Assembly: GCF_016599715.1 (NCBI RefSeq) | Contig: NZ_CP067019.1 | Coordinates: forward strand, 3,038,001 to 3,102,000 | DNA: 64,000 nt | DNA from: Acinetobacter sp. CS-2 | Lineage (GTDB): Bacteria > Pseudomonadota > Gammaproteobacteria > Pseudomonadales > Moraxellaceae | Direction of reading: 5' to 3' | Shown here: positions 62,988 to 64,000 of the stretch, piece by piece | Numbering within the stretch: position 1 is the stretch's first letter | Layout: each line of letters starts with the position of its first letter | Made by a program: the position numbers and the translations under genes | The notes under the pieces: model-generated | What the model saw: only the letters and a program-made list of their open reading frames with translations | Told to the model about the DNA's origin: nothing | Databases searched by the model: none

Positions 62988-63086
62988 CATTAGGGCAAAT
63001 TAAATATATTCTCAGCAGATTTTTTAATTTTTCCGAAGATTTTGGCGAAAAACCCCAGTTTTCTTTGAAAATTGGGGTTTTTTATA
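62988..63086 (+). ncRNA. Candidate small RNA, rightward
   Basis: A near-consensus promoter, TTTACA (62953-62958), 17 bases, CATAAT (62976-62981), leads to a start near 62988. A terminator follows at 63048-63083: AAAACCCCAGTTTT and AAAATTGGGGTTTT around a five-base loop plus T-run. The RNA would be about 98 nt with no reading frame of note. The family is unknown. Confidence 0.45.
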
Positions 63087-63281
63087 CTTAAATTTCAAGA
63101 AAAATCTAATCCCCTACTACAAATCAAGCACCATATTAGTGCAATAAAAGTTAATTCTAGGGTTTCTACTTAAGGATTCAATCTCTAATGACTAAAAATA
63201 AGTTTTGCTATTAATATGATTATGCTTCCATTTTTATTGCCTGTTCTTACTTCGCAGCCAACTGCAATATTTTTCTGACAT

Positions 63282-63382
63282 AAAAAAAACCCAACCTTGG
63301 GGAAAGTTGGGCATATAAAACAAAAACTTGTTTATGGAGAATCAGATCATTATCACATTATTGCAATGTAGTATGAATTGAT
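63282..63382 (-). ncRNA. Candidate small RNA, leftward
   Basis: On the minus strand TTTACT (63412-63417), 17 bases, GATAAT (63389-63394) gives a start near 63382. The RNA would end at a terminator with stem CCCAAC/GTTGGG (63290-63311) and a U8 run at 63282-63289, about 100 nt long. It lies upstream of and opposite to the porin gene. Confidence 0.4.
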
Positions 63383-63888
63383 AGATATATTATCGTAAAA
63401 ACCGTTATAAAAGTAAAGCCTATCAAAACAGTAAGATTTAAAATTCATCTTAACAGCACGATATTTGTACTAAATAAATTACAATTTGTGTATTTTTCAA
63501 TCAACACCATCCCGTTTTAGGTGAATTTTATTATTAGAATCAAATGAATAGCCTTAAAATGCTATACAGATCGTGCAATAAAGTATATTTCAATTGAATT
63601 TTACAATTAATTTTTAAATTTAATCCAATTTAACATTATACAAAGCCCCTAGTTTTTGCATATTTCTGAAAAAATAAGTTTTAAAAATGTTCATATTCAT
63701 TTGTTCTAAAAACAAATTTTTCAAGTTGACCTGACACAGTTTAATCGTACTTTTTTTAACCAATAACATTATGTATAACAAAAAAACAACAAAATAATGT
63801 TCTTTTAGTTCATTGACTTAATGTTTTGTTACAATACAATGAAAGTAGTTTAATTCACCTGCAATAGAAAATAGAATTGGAAATTAAT

Positions 63889-64000
63889 ATGAAAAAACTC
63901 GGTTTAGCCACTGCTTTATTATTAGCCATGACCGGTGCTCAAGCATATCAAGTAGAAGTACAAGGTCAGTCTGAATACATCGACACCACAGCAAATGACA
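63889..64000 (+). CDS. Omp33-36-like porin, N-terminal part
   Basis: The first 37 codons of an outer-membrane protein; the rest is beyond the window. A signal peptide (MKKLGLATALLLAMTGAQA) is followed by YQVEVQGQSEYIDTTAND, the start I associate with the Acinetobacter Omp33-36 water-channel porin. The 500 bases upstream are AT-rich and may include a long leader. The name rests on memory of the N-terminus. Confidence 0.65.
   Translation, partial: MKKLGLATALLLAMTGAQAYQVEVQGQSEYIDTTAND

Larger units (their letters stand above)
62502..63888. other. 1.4-kb gene-poor AT-rich interval
   Basis: No protein-coding gene is convincing here. The interval holds the promoter of the diguanylate cyclase at its left end, two candidate small RNAs with terminators in the middle (62988-63086 and 63282-63382), and the promoter and long leader of a porin gene at its right end. 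Confidence 0.55.

Overview
The window looks like an Acinetobacter chromosome (Moraxellaceae, Gammaproteobacteria). This rests on gene content and AT-rich base composition: a Kup transporter, a type II homoserine kinase, an Omp33-36-like porin start and an IS701-family (ISAba11-like) insertion sequence. No database search was possible, so names rest on recognised motifs and family knowledge.

Positions 1-13573 are core and flexible chromosome. They hold the end of an EamA transporter, an FAD oxidase and APC permease pair, a stand-alone transposase-type HTH protein, a cold-shock/DUF1294 membrane protein, thrB, hisF, a fatty-acid-hydroxylase-like gene divergent from an AraC regulator, a NUC1-type endonuclease, a secreted low-complexity protein and kup. 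The AraC gene comes with two copies of the same promoter/operator layout. One serves the hydroxylase and the other an apparent short transcript ending at 6968.

Positions 13574-45445 are a tRNA-Ser(GGA) gene followed by two mobile elements in tandem. Both use the tRNA 3' end as attachment site, and each has its own integrase and its own integrase arm-site repeats at both ends (TGTCGGTATA for element 1, GTTGGTATA for element 2). Element 1 (about 13665-27232) is P4-satellite-like: integrase, AlpA, small HTH genes, a DUF3987 primase-like protein, octamer iterons and an ssb remnant. Its cargo is a 1646-residue single-chain Type ISP restriction-modification enzyme and a secreted 19-residue-repeat protein. 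Element 2 (about 27233-45445) carries integrase, AlpA, a Rha-type regulator, a DnaT-like initiator, a DnaB-type helicase, an IS701-family insertion, a leftward block with an orphan virion-type protein, an initiator tRNA and an exonuclease VII pair. Each element also carries a leader with a C4/P4-CI-type antisense RNA. Within each leader the base-pairing segments match each other exactly, but they differ between the two elements, which fits two different immunity groups sharing one chromosome.

Positions 45446-64000 return to the chromosome: small accessory genes, tRNA-Thr(TGT), an FAD oxidoreductase/methyltransferase pair, pirin, AhpC, SSB, a YajR-like MFS transporter, a DUF475 membrane protein, TenA, a decayed glpM, DUF1304, uvrA, a two-gene accessory cassette and a GGDEF diguanylate cyclase. 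A 1.4-kb gene-poor interval follows with two candidate small RNAs, then the first codons of a porin gene.
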